NCBI GenBank assembly: GCA_021810725.1
Contig: JAJZIE010000076.1
Span: 1 to 9,719 of the forward strand
DNA length: 9,719 bases
DNA from: Bacillota bacterium
GTDB taxonomy: Bacteria > Bacillota > Sulfobacillia > JAJZYS01 > JAJYTV01
Direction: 5' to 3'
The position numbers were made by a program, and so were the translations under genes. Position 1 is the stretch's first letter. Every line of letters starts with the position of its first letter. Under the pieces are notes generated by a model that did no database searches, had not been told where the DNA came from, and saw only the letters and a program-made list of their open reading frames with translations. This document shows, piece by piece, positions 1 through 6,921 of this stretch.

Positions 1-729
1 TACCTGACCCAGGCTGCAGCGGCCGCCTCCTACGGCGGCCTGCCGAAGACCGTCACGCGAACCAAGGTCGCGAGCGGGGTGGTGGTCTCCATCTCGCAGC
101 CGTGGACGGTCACCGCGGCGTTCGTCGACGCGAAGGCAGGGACCTGGGTCGGCCTGCCGCTCGACTTTGCGGTCAACTCGTTCGAGCGGGAAACGTCGGA
201 CGGCAGCCTCATGTTCCTGACGCAAGGGCCGATGGACGACGGCAACTACAGCCCGTTCCCGATGCAGGAACGATGCGCTCCCCAGGGAGACGGCACGTTC
301 AAGTGCCAGGAGGGACCGGCGTACTTCCCGATCACTGCGCCCGACGTGCATTTCGGCAGCAAGCCCGGCGAGTCCCTGACCGGCATCGCGGCAACCGCCG
401 GTGGACTGAAGTTCGTTTTCGGGAACCTCCAGTACGCCGACTATCTATCCGTGCCGCCGACCAGCATCCACTTCAACGCGGCGAACAGGACACTCCTCAT
501 GGACTTCTCGGACACGACGCCGGGTGCCCTGTCGGGCCTCGGGACCCTGCACAGCCAGTACGTGCAGGGCGTGAGCGTCGCTCCGTCCGGCCAGGACACC
601 GTCGCGACCGTGCGCCTTACTCCGGCCGCCGCCTACTATACCGGCGACATCAACGCCCCGGCCGGCCCCGAGGTGTTTTTCGAGATCGACTTCGCGAGCG
701 GTCCGCCCGCGCCGCCCTGGGGTCACTGA
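1..729 (+). CDS. C-terminal part of an unrecognised, probably exported protein (partial)
   Basis: The reading frame is open from the first base of the window and ends at TGA 727-729, so this is the last 242 residues of a longer gene whose start lies outside. I do not recognise the family. The fragment is rich in Gly, Ser, Thr and Ala with alternating hydrophobic residues, which suggests beta structure. It has two cysteines nine residues apart (about residues 89-99) that could form a disulfide, and a proline-rich tail (PPAPPW). These features suit a secreted or envelope protein. The last third (about residues 155-220), with an NRTLLMDFSD stretch and then YVQGVSVAP and ATVRLTP, loosely resembles an AMIN-type envelope-binding domain, but this is a weak visual resemblance. 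The GTG at 79 could be read as a start, but the frame stays open and protein-like upstream of it and no ribosome site precedes it. The gene is convergent with asnB, with only 28 bp between the stops. Confidence 0.7.
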   Translation, partial: YLTQAAAAASYGGLPKTVTRTKVASGVVVSISQPWTVTAAFVDAKAGTWVGLPLDFAVNSFERETSDGSLMFLTQGPMDDGNYSPFPMQERCAPQGDGTFKCQEGPAYFPITAPDVHFGSKPGESLTGIAATAGGLKFVFGNLQYADYLSVPPTSIHFNAANRTLLMDFSDTTPGALSGLGTLHSQYVQGVSVAPSGQDTVATVRLTPAAAYYTGDINAPAGPEVFFEIDFASGPPAPPWGH

Positions 730-757
730 AGGCATGCGGCTCGTCGGGCCCTGACGC

Positions 758-3364
758 TCAGGCGATCTCCCGCACCTCGCCGACGCGGCGCAGGAGCGCC
801 ACCGGCGTCTGCTCGTGACCCTGCCCAAGCGGGTTGTCGAAGAGGAGGTGCCGCACGAGCTCCCGGTCGACGTCGGACGTCGCGCCCAGGATGTTCACCG
901 AGATGTCGTTCGCGTCGATGATCGCGACGCCGATGCCCTCGCCGAGGGCTGCGGCGAGATCCTGCGCCGCGCCGTCGGGGTTGAGTGGCGCAAGCTTGGC
1001 GTGCGTGTTGTAGGGCGGTATGGTGCCGCGCGTCGGCCCGTCGATCGCCGAGGCCTGCGGGCCGAGAATGTCGTAGAAGACACCCTTCCTGCCGAAGACC
1101 CGCGCGATGGCCGCCACCGCCGCCGCCAAAAGGATGCGGGCGGCGCCCACCTCGCGCACCGCGAGCTCCATCGTCTCCGGGATGCCGAGGCCGATGCCGT
1201 GCGGCGTCTTGCGGACGAACCGCGTGAGGAAGCGGGCCAGCGGGCGGGGATGGATCTCGGATACCGGGTAGGAGCGACCCTGGCTGATCGCGACGATCTT
1301 CTCGCTGATGGCGATGACGTCGCCGGGCATGAGGTCGTCCCCGACCGCGTCACGGACGATGGCTTGGAGGTCGTCGCCCTTCTCGACGAGCGGCGTCTTG
1401 ACGGGGGCGCGCAGGAAGACCTGTCCCTGTGCGCTCGCGAAGAGGTGGCGGCCCCAATTGGGCCGATAGCGGGCGAAGGCCGCCTTTGCGACCTCGCCGG
1501 CCGCCTCGGCGAAGCGCCGGTCGCCAACCTCCGTGAAGTGGGTGCCGGCTTCGCTGGAACGGCCACCGCCCTCGAAGAAGACGCGCAGCCAGAGCTCGAC
1601 GTTGATCACGCGCCAGAACAGGAGGCTCGAGGGCGCGCGTCCCCGCGCGGCGTCGCGGAAGGCCTGGGCGATGCGGGCGCCCTGCCAGTATGGCCGGCTC
1701 TGGAAGAGCGGCGAACGGAACAGGCTCTCGAATACCGCGCGGCGGGCGAAGAGCCAGCGAGACTCCGGGGTCGTGAAACCAACCTTCCAGCGGCGCAGGC
1801 GGATCTTGTCCGGCAGGAGGCGGTGCATCGACTCGCGCAGGATGATGCGGCTCCAGCCGTCGCGGACGATCTCGTCGTCCGGCAGTCCAAGGATGGCCTC
1901 GACGAGTTCCTGGTCGAGGTAGGGGACGCGCGACTCGATCGAGTGCGCCATCGAGTTGCGGTCCTCGTAGCGCAGGAGGGCAGGCAGGCTGTAGGTGGTG
2001 AGATCCTGCCTGAGGCGCTCCTTGAGGTCATCGTCGGGCCTGGTGTCCCGGGCTGGCTGGTGGGCGGCGAGAAAGTCGTCCTGGAGCAGCGAGCGCACCG
2101 GAATGGCTCCTTTGCGCTGGCGCAGCGTCCGGCGCACCACGGGCCAGATCACGTCTCGGGCAAGGACGGCCTCGCGCAACAGCTTGCCGAGCTTGCGCTG
2201 ATGCCAGAGCTGGCGCAGGTAGACCATCTGGTACGGCACGTAGCCGGCCAGGAGTTCATCCCCGCCCTGGCCGTCGAGCACCACCTTGACCTGCTCCTTC
2301 GCGGTGCGCATCACGCACCACTGCGCGTAGGGGCCGGTGCTGACGACAGGCTCGTCGAGATGCCAGACCATGTCTTCCATCTCGTCGACGAAGGTCTGCG
2401 AGCTCGGGTTCGTGTAGGTCGTGTCGGCGCCCGTCTTGGCGATCGCCTCCTCGATGTAGGCGCGCTCGTCGATCGGGTCGCCGTCGAACACGGCGGAGAA
2501 GGTCTTGACGTGGCCGCGCAGCGAGGCGGCGTCCGGCAGGTGCTCGCGCAGAAGGTCCGTCATCAGGGCGACGATGGTCGTCGAGTCGAGCCCGCCCGAC
2601 AGCGCCGCCCCCACCGGCACATCGCTCACCAGCCTGCGCGCCACGGATTTCTTGAAAAGGTCGTGGAAGGCCTCGGGCGTCATCGCGCCGTCGCGGCGGA
2701 GCTGCGGCTGCCAATAGCTGACCGGGTCCTCGATCCTGCCGTCCTGGATCACGATGTAGCTCGCGGCCGGCACGTGGCGGACACCCTGAAAGAACGTCTC
2801 GGCGCTGTGGTCGTGGAGGCCCTGCACCAGGTACTCGAAGACCATCTGGTCGTTGACGGCGCGCGGCAGGGCCGGGTCCTGCCAGAGCGACTTGACTTCC
2901 GATGCGAACAGGATGCGCTCGCCGGCGCGGGCGTAGTAGAGCGGCTTGATGCCGAAGTGGTCGCGGCAGAGCACGAGGCGACCGTCGCGCAGGTCGGCGA
3001 TGGCCGCGGCCCACATGCCGTTCAGGCGCCGAAAGCAGTCGGTGCCCCACTCCGCGTAGGCCTGAAGCAGCACCTCCGTGTCGCACTCCGTATGGAAGCG
3101 GCGGCCCTTCTCGATCAGTTCCGCGCGCACATCACGATAATTGTAGATCTCGCCGTTGTAGACGAGGCGGATCTGGCCGTCCTCCGTCTCCATCGGCTGG
3201 TGCCCGCCCTGGACGTCGATGATGCTCAGGCGGCGCATGGCGATGCTCATGGCGGGACTCTCGCTGAAGCCGTGGTCGTCGGGCCCGCGATGCCAGATCG
3301 CCGCGTTCATGCGCTCGAGCAGCTCATGGTCCGGAGGGCCGAAGAAGCCGGCGATACCGCACAC
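758..3364 (-). CDS. asnB: Asparagine synthetase (glutamine-hydrolysing) fused to a C-terminal CofE-like (F420-0:gamma-glutamyl ligase family) domain
   Basis: The first ~596 residues are a complete class II asparagine synthetase, which converts aspartate, glutamine and ATP to asparagine in the cytoplasm. The start is GTG, chosen because it places the glutaminase nucleophile at Cys2 (MCGIAGFF). RGPDD lies at 26-30, Arg45 in MRRLSIID, YNGEIYNY at 69-76 and CDTE at 94-97. The synthetase ATP loop SGGLDS is at 256-261, followed downstream by GGDELLAGY and SIESRVPYLD. AsnB enzymes usually end near 550-650 residues; this one runs to 868. After a polar linker (about 598-650), residues ~651-860 match the CofE fold family. 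The signs are KTPLVEKGDDL, GDVIAISEKIVAISQGR (681-697), IDGPT (774-778), PPYNTHAKLAPLNP (783-796), DAND (817-820) and NPLGQGHEQTP (844-854). A GGAGGG site lies 10 nt upstream of the GTG. AsnB is certain; the substrate of the extra domain is unknown. Confidence 0.95.
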   Translation of the reverse strand: MCGIAGFFGPPDHELLERMNAAIWHRGPDDHGFSESPAMSIAMRRLSIIDVQGGHQPMETEDGQIRLVYNGEIYNYRDVRAELIEKGRRFHTECDTEVLLQAYAEWGTDCFRRLNGMWAAAIADLRDGRLVLCRDHFGIKPLYYARAGERILFASEVKSLWQDPALPRAVNDQMVFEYLVQGLHDHSAETFFQGVRHVPAASYIVIQDGRIEDPVSYWQPQLRRDGAMTPEAFHDLFKKSVARRLVSDVPVGAALSGGLDSTTIVALMTDLLREHLPDAASLRGHVKTFSAVFDGDPIDERAYIEEAIAKTGADTTYTNPSSQTFVDEMEDMVWHLDEPVVSTGPYAQWCVMRTAKEQVKVVLDGQGGDELLAGYVPYQMVYLRQLWHQRKLGKLLREAVLARDVIWPVVRRTLRQRKGAIPVRSLLQDDFLAAHQPARDTRPDDDLKERLRQDLTTYSLPALLRYEDRNSMAHSIESRVPYLDQELVEAILGLPDDEIVRDGWSRIILRESMHRLLPDKIRLRRWKVGFTTPESRWLFARRAVFESLFRSPLFQSRPYWQGARIAQAFRDAARGRAPSSLLFWRVINVELWLRVFFEGGGRSSEAGTHFTEVGDRRFAEAAGEVAKAAFARYRPNWGRHLFASAQGQVFLRAPVKTPLVEKGDDLQAIVRDAVGDDLMPGDVIAISEKIVAISQGRSYPVSEIHPRPLARFLTRFVRKTPHGIGLGIPETMELAVREVGAARILLAAAVAAIARVFGRKGVFYDILGPQASAIDGPTRGTIPPYNTHAKLAPLNPDGAAQDLAAALGEGIGVAIIDANDISVNILGATSDVDRELVRHLLFDNPLGQGHEQTPVALLRRVGEVREIA

Positions 3365-3385
3365 GGCGAAGAATCCCTCCCAATG

Positions 3386-3418
3386 TATCCTGCAAGATGG
3401 CAGGTCCCATCCAGGATA
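3386..3418 (-). promoter_or_regulatory. Hairpin in the asnB leader, just upstream of its ribosome binding site
   Basis: TATCCTG (3386-3392) pairs with CAGGATA (3412-3418), and the inner GATGG (3396-3400) pairs with CCATC (3407-3411). Together they give a 12-bp stem with a 3-nt bulge and a 6-nt loop. It lies 5 bases from the asnB Shine-Dalgarno sequence (3375-3380 on the minus strand). It could be an mRNA structure controlling translation or a dyad operator in the divergent region. A TTGACC (-35-like) lies on the minus strand at 3433-3428, but no convincing -10 is correctly spaced from it, so the asnB promoter is not placed. The pairing is directly seen; the role is inferred. Confidence 0.4.
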
Positions 3419-3515
3419 GCGCTAAGCGGTCAAATGCGCATCTCTGCAGGGTCATGGTCGCCGTTTGCAGGCGTCTTCACACGGAGAAGCGGAGCAGTGC
3501 GGGCGGATTGCACGC

Positions 3516-3544
3516 TTGCGGCCCGCAGGCATGCAGTGTAGTGT
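3516..3544 (+). promoter_or_regulatory. Possible promoter of the permease-Usp operon
   Basis: TTGCGG (3516-3521) and TAGTGT (3539-3544) are 17 bp apart and stand 38 bp before the GTG start of the permease. Each box matches the sigma-70 consensus at only three of six bases, so this is a weak candidate. An 11-bp dyad, TGCGG-C-CCGCA (3517-3527), overlaps the -35 and could be an operator. The rest of the 218-bp divergent region (3365-3582) shows nothing else I can name. Confidence 0.22.
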
Positions 3545-3582
3545 ATTGGACGTCCTTTCCGGGTTGCTAGGGGAGGGGTCTC

Positions 3583-5151
3583 GTGGGCCAGCCCGAAGAA
3601 GCCGGCAACGCATTACGCCGCGACGTCACGGTCTGGGGATCGTTCATGTGGGGCTACGCGGATGTGGGTGCCGACATCTACACCGCGCTCGGCCTCGTCG
3701 CCGGCGCCGCCATGGGCGCGACGCCCGTCGCCTTCGCAGTGGCCGGTATCGTCTATCTGCTGGTGGGACTCGCGTACACGGAGCTCGCCTCAAGCTACCC
3801 TGTGGCCGGTGGCGGCCAGTATTTCACCCTGCGCGGGCTCGGCGACGTCTGGGGATTTGTTTGCGGTTCTGCGCTGCTCCTCGACTACACGATCGATATC
3901 TCGCTGTTCGCGGTATCGTCCTCGGGCTATTTCAACTTCTTTCTGCCGGCGTTTGGCATCAACATCCAGTCTTTCGTGGTGAACCTCGGTCCCTTCGTCG
4001 GCGTCAACGTGCTCTGGCTGATCGAAACCCTCGTGATCATCGTGTTCCTCGTGGCGATCAACTACGTCGGCATCAAGATCTCGTCGCGGATCAACGAAGT
4101 GCTCGGCGTCATCGCGATCATCGGCCAGGTCGTCATCGTCGTGTTCGGCTTCGTCTTCGCCTGGGACCCGAACCAGATGCTGTTGCAAATGCGCCTGCAG
4201 TTCCCGGACATGCACAACTTCATGTACGGCTCGTCCCTTGCCATCATCTCCTTCGTCGGGCTGGAGTCGATCTCGCAGGTGTCTCAGGAGACGAGGCGAC
4301 CGGCGACGATCGTGCCGAGAACTTCGATCTCGCTCGTGCTCAACGTCCTCATCTTCGCGCTCGCGTTCTCCGTGCTCGGCATGGGCCTTCTGCCCTGGCA
4401 GGTGCTCGGCGCGCACGCCGGGGACCCGATCGCCATCGTGGCGCAGAAGATCCCGATCATCGGTGCCATCGCCGCGCCGATGACCGCCCTGATCGGCGGC
4501 GTGATCGTGCTCATCTCATCGAATTCAGGTGTCATGAGCGCGTCGCGCCTCACCTACTCGATGAGCACGTTCAAGCTGCTGCCCGAATGGTTCTCGGCCG
4601 TACATCCGCGCTACCATACGCCGTACCGCACGATTGTCGTCTTCTCCGGCGTCGCGGTGGTGCAGGCGATTCTCGCCTTCCTCTCGGGAGGCGCGATGAG
4701 CACGCTCGCGAACATGTACGCCTTTGGCGCCACGTTCGGATATCTTTTGGTCTTCCTCTCGCTGATCGTTCTGCGCTTCAAGGACCCCTTCACGCCCCGC
4801 CCTTACCGCATGCCGCTCAACGTCGCATTGAAGGGTCAGGGCGATGGGGCGCCCAGGGTCGCGTTCCCGATCCTGGCCGTGATCGGCTTCCTCGGCGTTG
4901 GAACCATCCTCTTCGAGGTGATCCTGACCCACGCGATCGGCCGCATCGCGGGCCCCGCCTGGGTGCTGGTCATGCTGCTCTTCTACTACATCTACCGCCG
5001 CAAGGCAGGCTTGCCGCCCTGGCGCGCCCTGCCACGGGACTGGGAGGCGCAGCAGCGGCACACCCTGCGCGAGGCCGAGGAGTTCGAACTCCTGGCGGAG
5101 TATGAGCAGGCCCTCGCGGACAAGGCCGCCAGGGGGGGCCAGAGCACATGA
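3583..5151 (+). CDS. APC-superfamily amino-acid permease
   Basis: A 522-residue integral membrane transporter of the amino acid-polyamine-organocation superfamily, probably importing or exchanging an amino acid; the substrate cannot be read from the sequence. The N-terminus (VWGSFMWGYADVGADIYTALG) is the usual unwound first helix of APC carriers. It is followed by the TELASSYPVAGGGQYFTLRG stretch typical of helix 2-3. About twelve hydrophobic segments follow, with FVGLESISQVSQETRRP near the middle and FTPRPYRMPL before the last helices. A hydrophilic tail of about 55 residues, rich in Glu, Ala and Arg and possibly helical, ends the protein. The GTG start is supported by GGGAGGG (3571-3577) five bases upstream. 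The stop overlaps the next start (ATGA), so this gene is translationally coupled to the small membrane protein and Usp gene after it. Confidence 0.88.
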   Translation: MGQPEEAGNALRRDVTVWGSFMWGYADVGADIYTALGLVAGAAMGATPVAFAVAGIVYLLVGLAYTELASSYPVAGGGQYFTLRGLGDVWGFVCGSALLLDYTIDISLFAVSSSGYFNFFLPAFGINIQSFVVNLGPFVGVNVLWLIETLVIIVFLVAINYVGIKISSRINEVLGVIAIIGQVVIVVFGFVFAWDPNQMLLQMRLQFPDMHNFMYGSSLAIISFVGLESISQVSQETRRPATIVPRTSISLVLNVLIFALAFSVLGMGLLPWQVLGAHAGDPIAIVAQKIPIIGAIAAPMTALIGGVIVLISSNSGVMSASRLTYSMSTFKLLPEWFSAVHPRYHTPYRTIVVFSGVAVVQAILAFLSGGAMSTLANMYAFGATFGYLLVFLSLIVLRFKDPFTPRPYRMPLNVALKGQGDGAPRVAFPILAVIGFLGVGTILFEVILTHAIGRIAGPAWVLVMLLFYYIYRRKAGLPPWRALPRDWEAQQRHTLREAEEFELLAEYEQALADKAARGGQST

Positions 5152-5318
5152 AACGCGGCTTTGTCGTGGCGATCGGCCTCGTCGCCCTCGTGCTCGGCCT
5201 GATCATCCTCGTGCGCGGCATCGTGGAGCACGGCAGCCTGCTCTACGACCTCTTCGGCGTCCTGTTCATGGCGCTCGGCGTCGCCCGCCTTTACGACGCC
5301 CGGCGGAGGAGCAGCTGA
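5148..5318 (+). CDS. Small (56-residue) membrane protein coupled to the APC permease
   Basis: ATG at 5148 overlaps the permease stop (ATGA), and the frame ends at TGA 5316-5318, one base before the Usp start. The 56 residues begin MKRGFVVAIGLVALVLGLII, a strong transmembrane helix with a basic N-terminus. A second hydrophobic stretch follows (LLYDLFGVLFMALGVARL), then a basic tail (DARRRSS). This predicts two membrane-spanning helices with both ends in the cytoplasm. A purine-rich AGGGGGG sits 10 bases before the ATG. The double coupling to its neighbours and the lack of rare-codon or composition anomalies argue that it is a real gene. I do not recognise a family. It could be a small accessory subunit of the permease; that is inference from position. 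Confidence 0.72.
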   Translation: MKRGFVVAIGLVALVLGLIILVRGIVEHGSLLYDLFGVLFMALGVARLYDARRRSS

Positions 5319-5319
5319 G

Positions 5320-5907
5320 ATGGCGCTTCACGTCGGCGTTCTCGGCACGGCCATCGCTTTCGTCTTCCTGGTTCTTCTCACGCTCGTGTTCCGCTGGATG
5401 TTCCGTGTACCGCGCCAACTGCCCTACGAAGTGGCGAAGATCCGTCGCACCGTGAACCAGTTGCGCACGGTGGTGGTGCCGGTCGTCGCGGCCATGTCGT
5501 CCGAGCGCGCGGTGGAACTCGCGTGCCGGCTTGCGGAACCGCAGCAGGCGCAGATCGTGCTCGTGCACGTGGTGGAGGTGCCGCTGTCGCTGCCGCTGGA
5601 CGCGGCCATGCCGAACCAGCGCGAGAAGGGCGAGGCGTCGATCGCGGTCGGCGTGACGATCTGCGAGACGCACGAACTCGAGTCCGAGGGCGTCATCGTC
5701 CCGGCCCGCAGCGCGTGGGAGGGCATTTTGCGCGTCGCGCGCGAGCGCCACGCGGATCTCATCGTGCTCGGCCTCGACGCCAAGCAGCGGAGGCCGGGCG
5801 AGGAACTGAGCCGCAATGTGGCGCAGGTGGTCCGTCGCGCGGCCTGCGAGGTGCTGGTGGACAGGCCGGCCGCCGGCGGCATCGACAAGGTGGAGCTCGC
5901 GGACTGA
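5320..5907 (+). CDS. Membrane-anchored universal stress protein (Usp) domain protein
   Basis: This 195-residue protein has one N-terminal transmembrane helix (residues 7-28, followed by Arg-rich RWMFRVPR), a short linker and a UspA-fold domain (about 49-182). The Usp signs are the first strand VVVPVV, SSERAVELACRLA, IVLVHVVEVPL, and ADLIVLGLD leading to ACEVLVDRP. The canonical Asp of the first strand is Val56. The G-2x-G-9x-G(S/T) nucleotide loop keeps only Gly151, with Ala154, Ser164 and Arg165 at the later positions, so ATP binding is doubtful. GGAGGA (5305-5310) lies nine bases upstream of the ATG. It is the third gene of a coupled operon with an APC permease. Usp domains are known as tails or partners of APC carriers, so a regulatory role on the permease is a reasonable inference. 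Confidence 0.85.
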   Translation: MALHVGVLGTAIAFVFLVLLTLVFRWMFRVPRQLPYEVAKIRRTVNQLRTVVVPVVAAMSSERAVELACRLAEPQQAQIVLVHVVEVPLSLPLDAAMPNQREKGEASIAVGVTICETHELESEGVIVPARSAWEGILRVARERHADLIVLGLDAKQRRPGEELSRNVAQVVRRAACEVLVDRPAAGGIDKVELAD

Positions 5908-5952
5908 GCCGCAAGGCAAACTTGGTGATGCTAAGACGCGGAGGTGGCCCCC

Positions 5953-6843
5953 ATGCCGCACGCGTCCTGGCCTTTTTTGGCGCTTTTGCTGGTCTCCCTG
6001 TGGCCGCCCCGCTTCGCGGCCGCTCCAGCCGGCGGCGCGGCGCCGTCCGTGGCCGTCGCCGGGTCTCCCTCGCAAGCCGAACCGGGCTGCGGGCCCGGTC
6101 AACCGGACGACCCCGGTACGGCCTGGGGTCTGATCGGGCATATGACGACCGACTATCCCACGTCGGCGCCCGGACGCAACTTCAACATGGCCCTCGCTTC
6201 GAGACGCCTTTGTGGGACCCTGATCCCGCCCGGCGGCGTCTTCTCGTTCAACGGCCAACTGGGCGAGTCCGGCAAGGTCCAAGGCTACAAGGTCGGGCGC
6301 GTGTTCATCGGCGATCGCATCGTGCCGGGGTATGGCGGCGGGGTCTGCCAGGTCGCCACGACCATCTACGAAGCGGCTCTGCGGGCGGGTCTCGACATCG
6401 TGGAGCGCCACCAGCACGGGCTCACGGTGCCGTATCTTCTACCCGGCGAGGACGCGACGATCTCGTACGGCGCCCTCGATCTTCGCCTGCGCAACGACAC
6501 GGGCGGTCCGCTGCGCCTCGTCACCCGGGCGACGGGTGGCCGCGTGACGGCGGAGTTCTATGGCACCCGCCAGCCGCCGGAGGTGCGCTGGATCCACAAG
6601 GAGCTGAGGCGCTTCCCTTTCTACACGATCCGCAACTCGGACCCGGAACTGCCCAAGGGCAAGGAGGAGGTCGACGCGCCAGGCCAGGAAGGCGTCGTCG
6701 TCCACTCCTGGCTGGAGCGCGAATGGCCCGACGGGCGGGTGGAGCGGTTCGACATGGGCGTCGACAGCTACCGGGCGAGTCCCCGCATCGTCCGCGTGGG
6801 CACGGGCAGGGCGGCCAACCGGTCCGCGGCAATCGCCGATTGA
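5953..6843 (+). CDS. Secreted VanW-domain protein
   Basis: A 296-residue exported protein built around a VanW (YoaR-type) domain, whose biochemical role is not established. Clear family signs are RNFNMALASRRLCGTLIPPGGVFSFN, GYGGGVCQVATTIYEA (Cys132), ERHQHGLTVPYLLPGEDATISYG and LRLRNDTGGPL, covering about residues 75-215. The N-terminus LALLLVSLWPPRFAAAP is a probable signal peptide, and the Pro/Ala/Gly-rich stretch after it looks like an exposed linker. I chose ATG 5953 over GTG 5944 because the GTG lies inside the GGAGGTGG ribosome site (5940-5947), which is ideally spaced for the ATG. VanW proteins occur in vancomycin resistance clusters and widely in Bacillota and Chloroflexota without any resistance role. 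No van ligase or sensor genes are present here, so resistance should not be inferred. Confidence 0.92.
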   Translation: MPHASWPFLALLLVSLWPPRFAAAPAGGAAPSVAVAGSPSQAEPGCGPGQPDDPGTAWGLIGHMTTDYPTSAPGRNFNMALASRRLCGTLIPPGGVFSFNGQLGESGKVQGYKVGRVFIGDRIVPGYGGGVCQVATTIYEAALRAGLDIVERHQHGLTVPYLLPGEDATISYGALDLRLRNDTGGPLRLVTRATGGRVTAEFYGTRQPPEVRWIHKELRRFPFYTIRNSDPELPKGKEEVDAPGQEGVVVHSWLEREWPDGRVERFDMGVDSYRASPRIVRVGTGRAANRSAAIAD

Positions 6844-6867
6844 CAGCGTCGCCGGCTCTGCTAGCCT
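6840..6867 (+). promoter_or_regulatory. Likely promoter of the YjeH-like transporter
   Basis: A perfect TTGACA (6840-6845) overlaps the VanW stop codon. It is followed after 16 bp by TAGCCT (6862-6867), which is preceded by TG one base away (TGC, 6859-6861), an extended -10 element. Transcription would begin near 6874, at the left end of the 15-bp repeat and about 48 bases before the GTG start. The -35 is consensus and the -10 partial, so this is the best promoter candidate in the window. Confidence 0.5.
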
Positions 6868-6875
6868 TGGTGCGG

Positions 6876-6890
6876 GAGGCGATCGGAGCT
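6876..6890 (+). repeat. 15-bp direct repeat, copy 1 (upstream of transporter)
   Basis: The sequence GAGGCGATCGGAGCT occurs here and again, identically, at 8174-8188. The two copies bracket the transporter gene, this one just before its start. It lies in the likely 5' leader. A shared regulatory site or a relic of an insertion event are both possible. Confidence 0.5.
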
Positions 6891-6921
6891 GGCGGCCGAG
6901 GAGAGCCAGGGCCTGAGAAGG

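Noticed and set aside
750..762. CCTGA-CGC-TCAGG mini-hairpin between the two convergent stops
   Set aside because: Only five base pairs, it includes the asnB stop codon and has no T-run on either strand. It is too weak to call a terminator.
815..3541. A 908-codon open frame on the plus strand, antisense to asnB
   Set aside because: Its translation is low-complexity Arg/Ala/Asp/His-rich with no domain signs, and it mirrors a certain gene on the other strand. Long antisense frames are expected at this GC content.
5944..5952. GTG start for the VanW protein
   Set aside because: The GTG is part of the GGAGGTGG ribosome site, which serves ATG 5953 at ideal spacing.
5953..6843. VanW protein as a vancomycin-resistance determinant
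   Set aside because: No vanA/vanH/vanX-type or vanRS genes are nearby, and VanW domains are common without resistance.
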